Both the position numbers and the translations under genes were made by a program. The notes under the pieces are model-generated. The model worked only from the letters and a program-made list of their open reading frames with translations, was not told the DNA's origin and searched no databases. From DATGZX01 sp035296965 (GTDB lineage Bacteria > Planctomycetota > Planctomycetia > Gemmatales > Gemmataceae), in contig DATGZX010000175.1 in NCBI GenBank assembly GCA_035296965.1, forward strand, positions 1 through 64,000: DNA of 64,000 nucleotides. The letters run 5' to 3'. This document shows, one piece after another, positions 63,161 to 64,000 of the stretch; the stretch's first letter is position 1, and each line of letters opens with the position of its first letter.

Positions 63161-64000
63161 TCAGTCGAGATTACTGCCGCCTTTCATTTCCTGAATTTGA
63201 CCGTTCTCACCTCCGTTATCGGATGGCTGGCACATGGGCCCATTGTGTTTGCCGCGGGCGAGTCCTTTGAGAGGATGACGGATGTTCCAGTAATATACCG
63301 CTAGTCGATCGGCGATGACGTAACGCTTCCAGAGCTGCTTTTGGAGCAGCTCTTCGGTCTCTTTCTCCTTGGCCGCGATGTGTCTCAGGCAGTTTGAAAT
63401 CTCGAGCTCGAGCCGCTTCACTTGAGCGTCCTTATCTCTCAGGTGGCCGTCATTATGAATAAGTCGAAGCTCCATGTCTCTCAGTTGCGCCTCGAGCTGC
63501 AGCGCGTGCTTCAAAACGACCTGCCGGCTTGAAGGAGCCTCTGCCGGGGACCCGTCGCTTGCCGGTGTGGCAGCCCGATCGCTTTGCAGGAGTCTTTCGC
63601 AATGTGGTCCTGCCTGGGCACACAGCGAGCGGTAACAGTCCAGAATCTCGGCCGGGACTTGCGCTGCCTCGAGATCCGTGGTCGTCATGCGGTTGTGTTT
63701 CAAGCCCGGAGAAGCCGCGGCACAAGCCCTCTCCACATCCTCATGACTGGCGGGAATGCCGAGCAGGCTGAGTACGCGCTGCAGCTCTGCCACCGGCTCA
63801 GCGAAATAGACGTCGTAGTGCGTAACCACGCGTGCCGCGGCGGGCACATTGGTGAGCAGCTTGTCATGGTAATGCTGCCAGAGCGATAGACCGTGGGAGT
63901 AGGAAAAACGATCGCGCAGGTGCAGGGATTGCGCGACCTCCAGGGGGTTTCGTACGCAGATCACGACCTGGAGCTCGGGAATCAGCCTGCTCCAAAAAGG
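63161..64000 (-). CDS. Sulfotransferase-family protein with coiled-coil tail (partial)
   Basis: The frame is open to the right edge (reads PFWSRLIPELQVVICVRNPL), so the N-terminal PAPS-binding loop lies outside. CVRNPLEVAQSLHLRDRFSY is the 3'-phosphate-binding region of sulfotransferases, and HYDVYFAEPVAELQRVLSLL fits the later helix. After about residue 150 a coiled coil follows (LEAQLRDMELRLIHNDGHLR; VKRLELEISNCLRHIAAKEK). The protein likely sulfates a glycan. The multidomain glycosyltransferase gene lies 306 bases downstream in the same direction, suggesting a surface polysaccharide locus that goes on beyond the window. Confidence 0.85.
   Translation of the reverse strand, partial: PFWSRLIPELQVVICVRNPLEVAQSLHLRDRFSYSHGLSLWQHYHDKLLTNVPAAARVVTHYDVYFAEPVAELQRVLSLLGIPASHEDVERACAAASPGLKHNRMTTTDLEAAQVPAEILDCYRSLCAQAGPHCERLLQSDRAATPASDGSPAEAPSSRQVVLKHALQLEAQLRDMELRLIHNDGHLRDKDAQVKRLELEISNCLRHIAAKEKETEELLQKQLWKRYVIADRLAVYYWNIRHPLKGLARGKHNGPMCQPSDNGGENGQIQEMKGGSNLD

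Overview
The window looks like a chromosomal piece of a planctomycete, most likely a Gemmataceae-type or related soil or freshwater lineage. The support is all from the sequence: an ECF sigma factor fused to WD40 repeats, a DUF1559 prepilin-like protein followed by a small lipoprotein, a DUF4214 protein with the LEERALLS N-terminal signature, an HDOD-Ser/Thr kinase fusion, zinc-ribbon and leucine-rich-repeat membrane proteins, and many kinds of dispersed palindromic repeat. Species cannot be assigned. No rRNA, tRNA or CRISPR array was seen.

Layout. 1-2440: tail of an HxlR-type regulator, a Tat-signal protein, and a repeat-bearing gap. 2441-14322 (minus strand): a long operon for a membrane complex related to hydrogenase-4/complex I. 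It has a ferredoxin/NuoB-like fusion, a NuoCD-like large subunit, HyfF-, HyfE- and HycD-like membrane subunits and two HyfB-like antiporter subunits. Three PTS EIIA(Ntr)-like proteins (two with DNA-binding N-termini) and a DUF2934 protein precede it. Directly upstream are a sigma-54 activator and its histidine kinase (14528-17244), with a convincing -24/-12 promoter and palindromic upstream sites between activator and operon. The large subunit lacks the NiFe-binding cysteines, and the small subunit lacks three of the four expected proximal-cluster cysteines. The complex is therefore unlikely to be a hydrogenase and may not pass electrons in the usual way. This locus is the best candidate for an undescribed system.

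17250-31984: a hairpin repeat next to an alpha-amylase C-terminal remnant, two secreted coiled-coil proteins, an HDOD-kinase fusion, a TPR protein, a Rieske oxygenase, an FHA-GAF-HD-GYP protein and several planctomycete-type hypothetical proteins. 32010-43672: sigma-WD40 fusion, a large secreted protein, DUF4214 protein, a decayed IS3-like transposase, a tandem 250-bp duplication upstream of a DUF1559 gene, and its lipoprotein partner. 43683-54177: a MITE-like element, an ankyrin/terpene-cyclase-like protein, a large U32 peptidase carrying repeat sequence inside its reading frame, a P450, an alcohol dehydrogenase, a GT39-like membrane protein and a small secreted protein. 54530-64000: a palindromic element, a hybrid histidine kinase (also with repeat sequence inside its frame) with a sigma-54 response regulator, a three-domain methyltransferase-glycosyltransferase protein, and a partial sulfotransferase.

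A second theme is the density of dispersed inverted repeats. At least eight kinds are visible, and one kind has been absorbed in frame into two unrelated proteins.
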